From positions 1,514-38,166 of the forward strand of contig CADBHI010000018.1 in assembly GCA_902794405.1 (NCBI GenBank): a DNA stretch of 36,653 nucleotides, written 5' to 3'. Below are positions 1 to 7,906 of the stretch, piece after piece. A model generated the notes under the pieces. It was given only the letters and a program-made list of their open reading frames with translations, had not been told where the DNA came from and did not search any database. The stretch is from an uncultured Prevotellaceae bacterium (GTDB taxonomy: Bacteria; Bacteroidota; Bacteroidia; Bacteroidales; Bacteroidaceae). Both the position numbers and the translations under genes were made by a program. The first letter of the stretch is position 1. Every line of letters begins with the position of its first letter.

Positions 1-107
1 ATAACCGACCAATCACAATCAAACGACGGTTCTCCTACCACCAGCCCTGCGACGGCTATCAATGTCATTGCCGTCATCAGGATTATCCAACGTCTTTTTA
101 CCTTCAT
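1..107 (-). CDS. Secreted protein, N-terminal fragment only (cut by window edge)
   Basis: Reading the minus strand from an ATG at 107-105 gives 35 codons without a stop, running off the left edge. The N-terminus is basic (MKVKRR) and followed by a hydrophobic stretch (IILMTAMTLIAVAGLVVG), so it is probably an exported or membrane-anchored protein. No lipobox cysteine is obvious near the cleavage region. A Bacteroidales -7 box lies about 50 bp upstream (163-155), which supports a real gene. The upstream region shares conserved blocks with that of glnK-amtB, so it may belong to the same nitrogen-related regulon. The family cannot be recognised from 35 residues. Confidence 0.6.
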   Translation of the reverse strand, partial: MKVKRRWIILMTAMTLIAVAGLVVGEPSFDCDWSV

Positions 108-154
108 AATGTATCTATTATTGTAAGTTGTTTGTTATTTGCACCAATTTGAGT

Positions 155-163
155 GCAAAGGTA
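155..163 (-). promoter_or_regulatory. Bacteroidales -7 promoter box of the left-edge gene
   Basis: The minus strand reads TACCTTTGC, a perfect match to the Bacteroidales sigma-ABfr -7 box TAnnTTTGY. Transcription would start just before 150 and reach the ATG at 107 after a short leader. A good -33 TTTG at the usual distance is not seen, which would fit dependence on an activator. Confidence 0.6.
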
Positions 164-312
164 CAACAAAAAAGAAAGGAAGCCATCAACTTCCTTTCAT
201 TTTGATTGTTAAAAGACTAACAAACTATCAAATTGTAAAGTTTAAAAGCTAAAATGCTTTCGTTTTGTTGCCACTTTGCTCTGAAATCATATCATTTTGT
301 ATCAAAACGTCA
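155..312 (-). promoter_or_regulatory. Shared upstream regulatory module, copy A
   Basis: Compared without gaps to 2935-3092 (constant offset of 2780), five blocks are conserved: TGCAAAGGTAC (the -7 box), TTTGATTGTTAAA at 201-213, ATTGTAAAG around 232-240, CACTTTGC at 272-279 and TCAAAACGTCA at 302-312. The spacers between the blocks have diverged. Block starts lie about 30, 40 and 31 bp apart, near whole helical turns. This pattern fits activator sites upstream of two co-regulated minus-strand promoters. The regulator is not identified. Confidence 0.55.
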
Positions 313-416
313 CATGGCGCTTAGATGGTAAAGTAGTCGAACCCCACGATAGTGTCTACGAAACGACGGACGTAGTCTGCAGAAGTGGGTGGCCACTGGA
401 ACCCGAGGCGGTACAC

Positions 417-457
417 AAAAAAAGACCTCCCTCCAGCCTGAAAAGGATGGAGGGAGG
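417..457 (-). terminator. Intrinsic terminator of the glnK-amtB-porin operon
   Basis: A perfect 10-bp stem (426-435 with 448-457, CCTCCCTCCA pairing with TGGAGGGAGG) has a 12-nt loop and is followed on the minus strand by seven T (423-417). It lies 17 bases downstream of the porin stop codon, so it should end the minus-strand operon. Confidence 0.85.
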
Positions 458-473
458 GAACATCCGTAAAAGA

Positions 474-1175
474 TTACGGCTGCAGCGTTAAACCAAAAAC
501 CAAGTAGGCCTTTTGTGCGCAGGGGTTAGCTACGACCTGGCCGAAAACGGGTATCGAGAACGAGTCGGTCACCTTAATGTCCCTCGTTGCTTTCAGCGAA
601 ACGTTGGTGACGGCGAAGCCCGTAGTGCCGTATGATGTGGTGTAATGAGGGACGGCGCCTATCGTTGCGGACCAGTCAACAGCAGCAAGCTTGAATGGGA
701 CTGCGATTTCTCCGTAACTGCTGTAGGCACGCTTGCCATCCTTTTTCGTTCCGTCGTTGCCGGCGAAATTGGTGTACAACTGTATTGAGGCGAATCCGAA
801 GTCATAGCCAATATTGGCCTCGAAAACGTGATTGGTACCGTGGGCGTCGTACTTGAAGTAGCGAGTTTCCGGGCCAATGTTGTCGAACCAGTAGTCTGTG
901 ACTCCAATATTCAGACCTCCGATGGTATAGGCGAGCGTCAGGTCGAACTCCTTCGTGTCGGCTGGTTCAGTAAGTCCTACACTTCCCCAGCCCGTCAGGC
1001 TCAAGCCCTTGTACGACACGCCGAGTGTGGGCTGCAGCGAAACACTTCCTAAGTCCTGACCACGCCAGATATACTGACTAACGACATCTGCACTAACCGT
1101 CGTTTCCACCTCATCCTGAGCAAAGGCGGTCGCACTGGCGACCAGCATCATTGCGAAACATACAATCTTTTTCAT
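474..1175 (-). CDS. TorF-family putative outer-membrane porin
   Basis: The protein has about 233 residues. A classic signal peptide (MKKIVCFAMMLVASATAFAQ) is followed by alternating amphipathic strands typical of a small beta-barrel, and it ends in an aromatic-containing strand (AYLVFGLTLQP). The early segment VSADVVSQYIWRGQDLG resembles the start of Gcw_chp/TorF family porins. An in-frame ATG two codons upstream (1181) is also possible; I prefer 1175 because the signal peptide then begins at MKK. It is the last gene of a minus-strand operon behind glnK and amtB, and a strong terminator follows it. That context suggests a role in letting ammonium or another small nitrogen compound cross the outer membrane, but substrate and function are inferred only from position. 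Confidence 0.75.
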   Translation of the reverse strand: MKKIVCFAMMLVASATAFAQDEVETTVSADVVSQYIWRGQDLGSVSLQPTLGVSYKGLSLTGWGSVGLTEPADTKEFDLTLAYTIGGLNIGVTDYWFDNIGPETRYFKYDAHGTNHVFEANIGYDFGFASIQLYTNFAGNDGTKKDGKRAYSSYGEIAVPFKLAAVDWSATIGAVPHYTTSYGTTGFAVTNVSLKATRDIKVTDSFSIPVFGQVVANPCAQKAYLVFGLTLQP

Positions 1176-1200
1176 AATCATTTTCTTTTAACTTCTTTTA

Positions 1201-1242
1201 CTTCTTAACTTCTCTAACTTCTTAACTTCTCTAACTTCTTAG
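1201..1242. repeat. 17-bp tandem repeat between amtB and the porin gene
   Basis: The unit CTTCTTAACTTCTCTAA occurs twice in full (1201-1217, 1218-1234) and is followed by a partial third copy (1235-1242) that overlaps the amtB stop codon. A similar A/T-rich CTTC repeat sits at about 32743-32790. Copy number could vary by slippage and alter spacing within the operon. Confidence 0.8.
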
Positions 1243-2492
1243 TTATAGCATAATTCTCCATGCTCGTAAACGTCGAGACCTTCCTCCTCGATACGCTCGT
1301 CGACACGCAGACCGTGCAGCTTCTTGATGCCAAAGAACAGAGCAAAACCACAGGCAGCAGCCCAAAGGTCGATGACGAGGATGCCAAAGCATTCAGCACC
1401 GAAGAATCCCCAGCCGTGACCGTAGAAAGCACCGTTCGAGGTAGACAGCAGGCCAGTCATCAAGGTGCCAAGAATACCACAGACACCATGTACTGAAGAA
1501 GCGCCTACGGGATCGTCGATGTGTAGCACGTGATCAATGAACTCGATGGAGTAAACCAGCACGATACCACAAACGAGACCGATAATAATGGCTCCGAAGG
1601 GCGACACGAGATCACAACCAGCAGTGATTCCCACAAGACCTGCCAATACGCCGTTGAGTGTCAGAGAGAGTGATGGCTTACCGTATTTCACATAGGTCAG
1701 GAACATGGTAGCCACACCACCTGCAGCAGCAGCGAGGTTGGTTGTCAGGAACACGTGAGAGATGGCTATGCGGTTCACTTCTCCACTTGCGGCCAACTGA
1801 GAACCGGGGTTGAAACCGAACCAGCCAAGCCAGAGGATAAAGACGCCCAGGGCGGCCATCATCAGACTGTGACCAGGAATGGCGCGGCTCTTTCCGTCCT
1901 TGGCATATTTGCCAATACGGGGACCTAATGCCAGTGCACCAATCAATGCCAGAACACCACCTACGCTATGGACAATGGCTGAGCCAGCGAAATCGTGGAA
2001 CACATCGCCAAATGTAGACATCATGAAACTATCTTCAGCATCGTTGCAGAGCCAGCCACCACCCCATGTCCAGTGACCCTCGATAGGATAGATGAACAGT
2101 GATATAACGGCACTGTAAATCAAATACATTGAGAACTTGGTACGCTCGGCCATGGCACCGCTTACGATGGTGGCACTTGTGGCACAGAACACCGTCTCGA
2201 AAATCAAGAAGCCCTCTACGGGTAAGTCACCTTTATAGAAAGAGAGGTCACCCCAGTTGGGCGCTCCGATGAAACCTGCACCTTCGCTTCCGAACATAAA
2301 ACCGAAACCAAGGAGGAAGAACAATATTGAGCCGAACATGAAGTCGACAAAGTTCTTCATAAGGATGTTAGCCGAGTTCTTACTACGAGTAAAACCTGCT
2401 TCGCACAATGCAAATCCTGGCTGCATCCAGAAAACCAACATGGCTGCCAATAGCATCCATACGGTATCGAGTGATAATCCAATTTCGTTCAT
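1239..2492 (-). CDS. amtB: Ammonium transporter Amt/AmtB
   Basis: This 417-residue polytopic inner-membrane protein of the Amt/Mep/Rh family moves ammonium into the cell. The twin pore histidines are visible at about H175 (HDFAGSAIVHSVGG) and H335 (DDPVGASSVHGVCGILGT). The segment GFALCEAGFTRSKN near residue 27 and WLGWFGFNPGS near 221 are also family hallmarks. Length is normal for bacterial Amt. It lies 25 bp downstream of glnK in the same orientation, the usual pairing in which PII plugs the channel. AGGA six bases before the ATG supports the start. Expression is probably nitrogen-controlled from the promoter upstream of glnK. Confidence 0.95.
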   Translation of the reverse strand: MNEIGLSLDTVWMLLAAMLVFWMQPGFALCEAGFTRSKNSANILMKNFVDFMFGSILFFLLGFGFMFGSEGAGFIGAPNWGDLSFYKGDLPVEGFLIFETVFCATSATIVSGAMAERTKFSMYLIYSAVISLFIYPIEGHWTWGGGWLCNDAEDSFMMSTFGDVFHDFAGSAIVHSVGGVLALIGALALGPRIGKYAKDGKSRAIPGHSLMMAALGVFILWLGWFGFNPGSQLAASGEVNRIAISHVFLTTNLAAAAGGVATMFLTYVKYGKPSLSLTLNGVLAGLVGITAGCDLVSPFGAIIIGLVCGIVLVYSIEFIDHVLHIDDPVGASSVHGVCGILGTLMTGLLSTSNGAFYGHGWGFFGAECFGILVIDLWAAACGFALFFGIKKLHGLRVDERIEEEGLDVYEHGELCYN

Positions 2493-2517
2493 AATCCTGA
2501 AAATTTTTGTTCCTTAA

Positions 2518-2865
2518 CTATTTCTTGTCTCTCAGTACGGTGTCACCGTTCTCGCCTGTGCGAATGCTCCAAACATCGATCATATCGCTCACGAATATAC
2601 GGCCATCACCTACCTCACCCGTGTGGGCTACCTTTAGTATTACCTTCACAGTCGACTCCACAAGCTGATCGCGACACACAATTGTTATCTGTACGCGCTC
2701 AATCACGTCAGTCGAGTATTGTACGCCACGATAGATCCTCTCCTGACGGCTCTGGCCGATGCCGTGCACGTTGTGGTACTCGAACCAGTCAATGTCTGAC
2801 TGTAGCAGCGCTTCTTTTACATCCTCGAACTTTGTCTTACGGATGATTGCTTCAATCCTTTTCAT
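2518..2865 (-). CDS. glnK: Nitrogen regulatory protein PII (GlnK/GlnB)
   Basis: The protein has 115 residues starting MKRIEAIIRKTKFEDVKEAL. The frame extends further upstream, but the promoter -7 box at 2943-2935 lies inside that extension, so the start at 2865 is chosen; it restores the canonical PII N-terminus. The T-loop segment GIGQSRQERIYRGVQY is one residue shorter than in E. coli PII, and Tyr50 aligns with the uridylylated Tyr51. The second PII signature is HTGEVGDGRIFV (81-92). PII binds ATP/ADP and 2-oxoglutarate and reports nitrogen status; genes paired with amtB usually encode the subunit that blocks the ammonium channel. No adenylyl- or uridylyltransferase gene is in the window. 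Confidence 0.93.
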   Translation of the reverse strand: MKRIEAIIRKTKFEDVKEALLQSDIDWFEYHNVHGIGQSRQERIYRGVQYSTDVIERVQITIVCRDQLVESTVKVILKVAHTGEVGDGRIFVSDMIDVWSIRTGENGDTVLRDKK

Positions 2866-2934
2866 ACCTTTTTTACTTTTTACCTTATTAATACTCAACC
2901 CTATTACTGGGTCACATTCTGAAACGTTTCGGGT

Positions 2935-2943
2935 GCAAAGGTA
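2935..2943 (-). promoter_or_regulatory. -7 promoter box of glnK-amtB-porin
   Basis: The minus strand reads TACCTTTGC, matching TAnnTTTGY. It lies about 70 bp upstream of the glnK ATG. A convincing TTTG at the 20-bp distance is missing, as at the copy A promoter, which would fit activator-dependent transcription. Confidence 0.65.
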
Positions 2944-3092
2944 CGACGTTTTGAAAGCAAACAAGCAATATTTCTTACAATTTGATTGTTAAATATTGAC
3001 GTAACTTACAATTTGTAAAGAATCATGGATGGTTTTATTTTGCTTTGCTATCACTTTGCGCCAGAAAGGCATGTTTTCGTGTCAAAACGTCA
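2935..3092 (-). promoter_or_regulatory. Shared upstream regulatory module, copy B
   Basis: This is the counterpart of 155-312. Conserved blocks: TGCAAAGGTAC (2934-2944), TTTGATTGTTAAA (2981-2993), TTGTAAAG (3013-3020), CACTTTGC (3052-3059) and TCAAAACGTCA (3082-3092). Equal spacing and diverged spacer DNA argue for conserved protein-binding sites rather than a recent duplication. Read in the gene direction, the blocks run upstream from the -7 box for about 150 bp. Confidence 0.55.
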
Positions 3093-3277
3093 TCAACCTC
3101 AGTTGTGTGTGCGTGCACATAATCCGTTGGCAAACCTTGAAAAGCGCGTAAAATAACAAAGTGTAAGGAATAAGAGGGAGAGGAGGTCTAATTGATTTCA
3201 AAATGTAATGAAAACGGGCAAAAAACAAGCAAAGAGTAAGTTGTTGAGATTTTTTAGGCCAAATAAGTAAGCGAAAG

Positions 3278-3310
3278 TTTGGTTATACCGACATTTTGAA
3301 TTACCTTTGC
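3278..3310 (+). promoter_or_regulatory. Promoter of the gltB cluster
   Basis: TTTG (3278-3281), a 20-bp spacer and TACCTTTGC (3302-3310) form a textbook Bacteroidales -33/-7 promoter. Transcription should start around 3316 and give a leader of about 35 nt before the gltB ATG. Confidence 0.8.
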
Positions 3311-3350
3311 ACCCAAAAGTAGACAAAGTGTAAGTAAAAGTAAGGATAAT

Positions 3351-6300
3351 ATGACAAATTGCAAACTTCAAGCATCGCAGATGAAACAAGGTGGAAGAAG
3401 TACACAGAAAGGGCTCTACCAGCCGGACTATGAACACGACGCATGCGGCGTGGGAATGGTTGTGAATATTCATGGCGGGAAAAGCCACGAATTGGTAGAC
3501 AATGCACTTAAGGTGCTGGAGAACATGGAGCATCGAGGTGCCGAGACGCGCGACAAGACGGGCGACGGTGCAGGCATCATGATCCAGATTCCCCATGAGT
3601 TTATTTTGTTGCAAGGTATTCCTGTGCCTGAAAAAGGAAAGTACGGTACCGGGCTGGTCTTTTTGCCCAAGGATGAAAAGGCGCAGCAGGAGATTCTCTC
3701 AGTGATGATAGAAGAGATAGAGCGCGAGGGGCTTCAGCTGATGCATCTGCGCGCGGTGCCAACAAATCCGGAGGTGTTAGGAGCAGCGGCTCTCGAGGTT
3801 GAGCCAGACATCAAGCAGGTGTTCGTCACGGGTGTGAGCGATGACGATGTGCCTGTGTTTGAGCGCACGCTTTATAAGATAAGGAAGAAGATAGAAAACC
3901 GTATCGACAACGAGGATTTTTATATCTGTTCGCTGTCGAATAAGAACATTATATATAAAGGTATGTTGACGAGCGGTCAATTGAGGAGATATTTCCCAGA
4001 CCTTTCGAACGACTACCTGACCAGCGGTTTGGCACTGGTTCACTCACGTTTCTCGACAAACACATTCCCGAAATGGAAACTGGCACAGCCGTTCCGACTG
4101 TTAGCTCACAATGGTGAGATCAACACCATTCGCGGTAACCGTGGTTGGATGAAGGCTCGGGAGAGCGTGCTTAACAGCGATGCATTAGGCGACATCAAGC
4201 CACTACGCCCGATTGTTCAGGAAGGCATGAGCGACTCGGCCAGCCTGGACAATGTGTTCGAGTTCCTGATGATGAGCGGGCTGTCGTTGCCGCAGGCGAT
4301 GGCCATCTTAGTGCCCGAGAGCTTCAACGACAAGAATCCCATTAGTGAAGACCTGAAGGCCTTCTACGAATATCATTCAATCTTGATGGAGCCTTGGGAC
4401 GGTCCTGCTGCTCTGTTGTTTAGCGATGGTCGCTATGCAGGAGGAATGCTCGACCGCAATGGTCTGCGCCCCAGCCGTTACACGATTACCAAGGGCGGCA
4501 TGATGGTGGTGGCCAGTGAAGTTGGCGTGATGGATTTCGAGCCAGGCGACATTGTCAGCAAGGGGCGCCTTCAGCCTGGTAAGATTCTGCTTATCGATAC
4601 GCAAGAGGGTAAGATATACTACGATGGCGAAATCAAGGAGAAGCTGGCCAAGGCGCATCCTTATCGCGAGTGGTTAAATGAGAACCGTGTACAGTTAGAG
4701 AAGTTGAAGAGTGGACGTCACGTAGAAAACAGTGTAAGCGACTATTCGCAAAAGCTTGTTACTTTCGGCTTTGGTCAGGAAGACATCGACAAGACTATCA
4801 TCCCTATGGCTACAGCGGGACAAGAGCCTGTGGCCGCTATGGGTAACGACACGCCGCTGGCCGTTATCAGCGACCGTCCGCAGGTGCTTTTCAACTATTT
4901 CCGCCAGCAGTTTGCTCAGGTGACGAACCCCGCCATTGACCCTATTCGGGAAGAACTGGTCATGTCGTTGACGGAGTATATCGGTGCCGTAGGAACAAAT
5001 ATCCTATCGCCAGACGCTTCGAACTGCAAGATGGTGCGCCTGCCGCAGCCTGTATTGACCAACACGCAACTCGACATATTATGTAATATAAGATATAAGG
5101 GCTTTAACACTAAGAAACTCTCTATCCTCTTCGACATAAAGAAAGGTGAAGAGGGCCTTCGTCAGGCGCTCGACGACCTCTGCCATGATGCAGAGGCGAG
5201 CGTCGATGAGGGTGTGAACTACATCATCCTTTCTGATCGCGATATTGACGAGAAGCATGCAGCCATTCCTTCGCTGCTAGCCGTCTCAGCCGTTCACCAC
5301 TACTTGATTTCAGTGGGCAAGCGTGTACAGACGGCGCTGATTGTGGAGAGTGGCGAGATTCGTGAGGTGATGCATGCCGCATTACTATTAGGCTATGGAG
5401 CCAGTGCCATCTGTCCGTATATGACGTTTGCCGTGCTCGACGACCTTGTGAAGAAAGGAAAGATTCAGGAGGAGTATGCCACTGCCGAGAAGAACTACAT
5501 TAAAGCGGTGGATAAAGGCCTGAAGAAGATCATGTCGAAGATGGGTATCAGCACCATTCGCTCGTATCGCGGTGCGAAGATTTTTGAAAGCATCGGCTTG
5601 AGCGATGATTTGCTGAGACGTTATTTTGGAACGGAGGTGAGCACTATCGGCGGCATTGGGCTGAAAGAGATTGCAAGGGATGCGATACGGTTGCACGCGG
5701 AGGGCGTGGGCGGCGACAAAACCGCTGCCGATAGAGAAACGGTGCTGAAAAACCAGGGTCAGTTCTCATGGAGAAAGGACGGCATCAAGCACGCCTGGAA
5801 CCCGGAGTCCATCGCCAAGCTACAGTTGGCCACCCGTCAGGGCAACTACGATAAATTCAAGGATTGGTCCAAGATCGTGGACGAAAAGGAGAGTCCCATC
5901 TTTATCCGCGACTTCTTCGGCTTCAAAAAAGCCGCCAAGCCCACACCTATCGACGAAGTGGAGCCAGTGGAGAGTATCGTGAAACATTTCGTGACGGGTG
6001 CCATGAGCTTTGGTGCACTGAGTATCGAGGCGCACGAGGCACTGGCACTGGCCATGAATAAGTTAGGAGCAAGGAGTAATACCGGTGAGGGTGGCGAGGA
6101 CAACGCTCGTTACCATACTGAGGTGGACGGTGTCTCTCTGTCGAGCAAGACGAAGCAGATAGCATCGGGACGATTTGGCGTGACGGCCGAATACCTGGTA
6201 AATGCCGAGGAGATACAGATAAAGGTGGCTCAAGGTGCAAAGCCTGGTGAGGGCGGACAGCTGCCTGGCTTTAAGGTGAACGAGATTATTGCCAAGACGC

Positions 6301-7895
6301 GTAACGCTATTCCCGGCATCTCTTTGATTTCGCCGCCACCACACCATGACATCTACTCCATTGAGGATTTGGCTCAGCTCATATTCGATCTGAAGAACAT
6401 TAATCCCACGGCAGCTGTCAGCGTGAAACTTGTTGCAGAGAGTGGCGTAGGCACTATTGCGGCAGGTGTGGCCAAGGCTAAGGCAGACCTTATCGTGATC
6501 AGTGGTGCAGAGGGTGGTACGGGAGCTTCGCCCGCCTCATCGATGCGCTTTGCAGGTATCTCGCCCGAGATTGGTCTTGCTGAGACGCAGCAGACGCTGG
6601 TGATGAACGGGCTGAGGAATCAGGTACGACTGCAGACAGACGGTCAGTTGAAGACCGCTAAGGATGTGATTGTCATGGCAATGTTAGGTGCTGACGAGTT
6701 CTCGTTCGGTACGCTGCCGCTGATTGTCCTTGGTTGTGTGATGATGCGCAAGTGTAATACCAATACCTGTCCGATGGGTGTTGCCACTCAGAACCCTGAG
6801 CTTCGCAAGCACTTCCGGGGCAAGGTGGAGTACGTCGTCAACTTCTTTACGTTCCTTGCCCAGCAGGTGAGGGAGTACCTCGCCGAAATCGGTGTGAAGA
6901 GCCTGAAGGAAATCATTGGCCATACAGAGTTGATCGAGGTACGAACTGATACTGCTACTGACAAGCAGAAGACGATTGACTTTGCCCGCTTGCTTCACAA
7001 GCCGGACACCGATAAGGCACTCTATTGGGATCGTGGTGCCTATACAAAGGTGAGCGGCGTGAAGGACGAAGAGATCATCCGTGCTGCTGAGGCTGCCATC
7101 GAAAAGGGAGAAGAGGTGAACCTCGACTATGCTATCAAGAATACCGACCGTGCCGTTACAACGATGCTCAGTGGTGTTATCGCTAAGAAATACGGCGAGA
7201 CAGGTCTGCCCGATGGCACGATCAATATTAAGTTCAAGGGCTCGGCTGGTCAGTCGTTTGGCGCTTTCGCCGTTCATGGTCTCAGTCTGAAACTCGAAGG
7301 CGAGTGTAACGATTACTTTGGCAAGGGCCTGAGTGGTGGTCGCATCAGTATTCTGCCACCAGTACGTTCCAATGATGATTTCAAAGCCGAAGAGAATATC
7401 ATTGCTGGTAATACAGGTCTCTATGGTGCTACTTCCGGTGAGCTATATATTAATGGTAAGGTAGGTGAGCGCTTTGGCGTGCGCAACTCTGGTGCCATTG
7501 CCGTCATCGAGGGTGCTGGCGACCACTGCTGTGAATATATGACTGGCGGACGCGTGGTTGTGCTCGGTAAGACAGGCCGCAACTTTGCTGCTGGTATGAG
7601 TGGTGGTGTGGCCTACGTCTACGACCCCACGCACGACTTCGACTACTTCTGTAACATGGATATGGTAGAGCTTGGCCTTGTTGAGGACAGTGTTTCGCGC
7701 AAAGAATTGCTTGAGCTCATCCGTCAGCACTACCTCCACACGGGCTCAGCCCTCGCTGGCCGCATGCTTGACGACTGGCAGCGCTATGTTGCCGACTTCA
7801 TCCAAGTGGTGCCCATCGAGTACAAGCGTGTCTTGCAGGAGGAGCAATACAAGAAATTACAAGAAAAGATAGCAAACGTGCAACGCGATTATTAA
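3351..7895 (+). CDS. gltB: Glutamate synthase (GOGAT) large subunit
   Basis: The 1514-residue protein transfers glutamine amide nitrogen to 2-oxoglutarate, giving two glutamates. An N-terminal class II amidotransferase domain starts at catalytic Cys32 (HDACGVG), so a propeptide of about 31 residues must be removed. Next come the central and FMN-binding synthase domains (the stretch with GAEGGTGASP), the 3Fe-4S motif with Cys1129, Cys1135 and Cys1140 (CVMMRKCNTNTCPMG) and the C-terminal GXGXG beta-helix region. Length matches bacterial GltB. AAGGA seven bases before the ATG and the promoter just upstream fix the start. gltD follows after 11 bp. It is the entry gene of a plus-strand nitrogen cluster. 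Confidence 0.97.
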   Translation: MTNCKLQASQMKQGGRSTQKGLYQPDYEHDACGVGMVVNIHGGKSHELVDNALKVLENMEHRGAETRDKTGDGAGIMIQIPHEFILLQGIPVPEKGKYGTGLVFLPKDEKAQQEILSVMIEEIEREGLQLMHLRAVPTNPEVLGAAALEVEPDIKQVFVTGVSDDDVPVFERTLYKIRKKIENRIDNEDFYICSLSNKNIIYKGMLTSGQLRRYFPDLSNDYLTSGLALVHSRFSTNTFPKWKLAQPFRLLAHNGEINTIRGNRGWMKARESVLNSDALGDIKPLRPIVQEGMSDSASLDNVFEFLMMSGLSLPQAMAILVPESFNDKNPISEDLKAFYEYHSILMEPWDGPAALLFSDGRYAGGMLDRNGLRPSRYTITKGGMMVVASEVGVMDFEPGDIVSKGRLQPGKILLIDTQEGKIYYDGEIKEKLAKAHPYREWLNENRVQLEKLKSGRHVENSVSDYSQKLVTFGFGQEDIDKTIIPMATAGQEPVAAMGNDTPLAVISDRPQVLFNYFRQQFAQVTNPAIDPIREELVMSLTEYIGAVGTNILSPDASNCKMVRLPQPVLTNTQLDILCNIRYKGFNTKKLSILFDIKKGEEGLRQALDDLCHDAEASVDEGVNYIILSDRDIDEKHAAIPSLLAVSAVHHYLISVGKRVQTALIVESGEIREVMHAALLLGYGASAICPYMTFAVLDDLVKKGKIQEEYATAEKNYIKAVDKGLKKIMSKMGISTIRSYRGAKIFESIGLSDDLLRRYFGTEVSTIGGIGLKEIARDAIRLHAEGVGGDKTAADRETVLKNQGQFSWRKDGIKHAWNPESIAKLQLATRQGNYDKFKDWSKIVDEKESPIFIRDFFGFKKAAKPTPIDEVEPVESIVKHFVTGAMSFGALSIEAHEALALAMNKLGARSNTGEGGEDNARYHTEVDGVSLSSKTKQIASGRFGVTAEYLVNAEEIQIKVAQGAKPGEGGQLPGFKVNEIIAKTRNAIPGISLISPPPHHDIYSIEDLAQLIFDLKNINPTAAVSVKLVAESGVGTIAAGVAKAKADLIVISGAEGGTGASPASSMRFAGISPEIGLAETQQTLVMNGLRNQVRLQTDGQLKTAKDVIVMAMLGADEFSFGTLPLIVLGCVMMRKCNTNTCPMGVATQNPELRKHFRGKVEYVVNFFTFLAQQVREYLAEIGVKSLKEIIGHTELIEVRTDTATDKQKTIDFARLLHKPDTDKALYWDRGAYTKVSGVKDEEIIRAAEAAIEKGEEVNLDYAIKNTDRAVTTMLSGVIAKKYGETGLPDGTINIKFKGSAGQSFGAFAVHGLSLKLEGECNDYFGKGLSGGRISILPPVRSNDDFKAEENIIAGNTGLYGATSGELYINGKVGERFGVRNSGAIAVIEGAGDHCCEYMTGGRVVVLGKTGRNFAAGMSGGVAYVYDPTHDFDYFCNMDMVELGLVEDSVSRKELLELIRQHYLHTGSALAGRMLDDWQRYVADFIQVVPIEYKRVLQEEQYKKLQEKIANVQRDY

Positions 7896-7906
7896 AGAAT
7901 AAGACA

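Larger units (their letters stand above)
108..473. other. Intergenic stretch: promoter region of the edge gene plus terminator of the porin operon
   Basis: These 366 bases hold the minus-strand promoter of the left-edge gene (155-163), the upstream half of a module shared with the glnK region (up to about 312), and the terminator at 417-457. Between about 313 and 416 I see nothing I can name. A 64-codon plus-strand frame crosses this stretch and the terminator, but it has no recognisable domain and is probably chance. Confidence 0.6.
2866..3350. other. Divergent regulatory region between glnK and gltB
   Basis: These 485 bases separate the minus-strand glnK operon from the plus-strand gltB cluster. 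They hold the glnK promoter (2935-2943), the shared module copy B (to about 3092) and the gltB promoter (3278-3310). The part from about 3094 to 3277 has no gene that I can support; it is A-rich, with short repeated AAGTGTAAG/AGAGTAAG-like words whose role is unknown. Confidence 0.6.

Noticed and set aside
300-416. tRNA or small RNA gene in the left intergenic region
   Set aside because: Only short stems (about 5 bp) could be drawn and no cloverleaf or CCA end is present.
297-491. 64-codon plus-strand frame as a small gene
   Set aside because: It runs through the terminator hairpin and into the porin gene, has no ribosome site or promoter box, and its translation shows no recognisable domain.
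2866-2964. N-terminal extension of PII by 33 residues
   Set aside because: The promoter -7 box lies within it and the canonical PII start MKRIEAII is at 2865.
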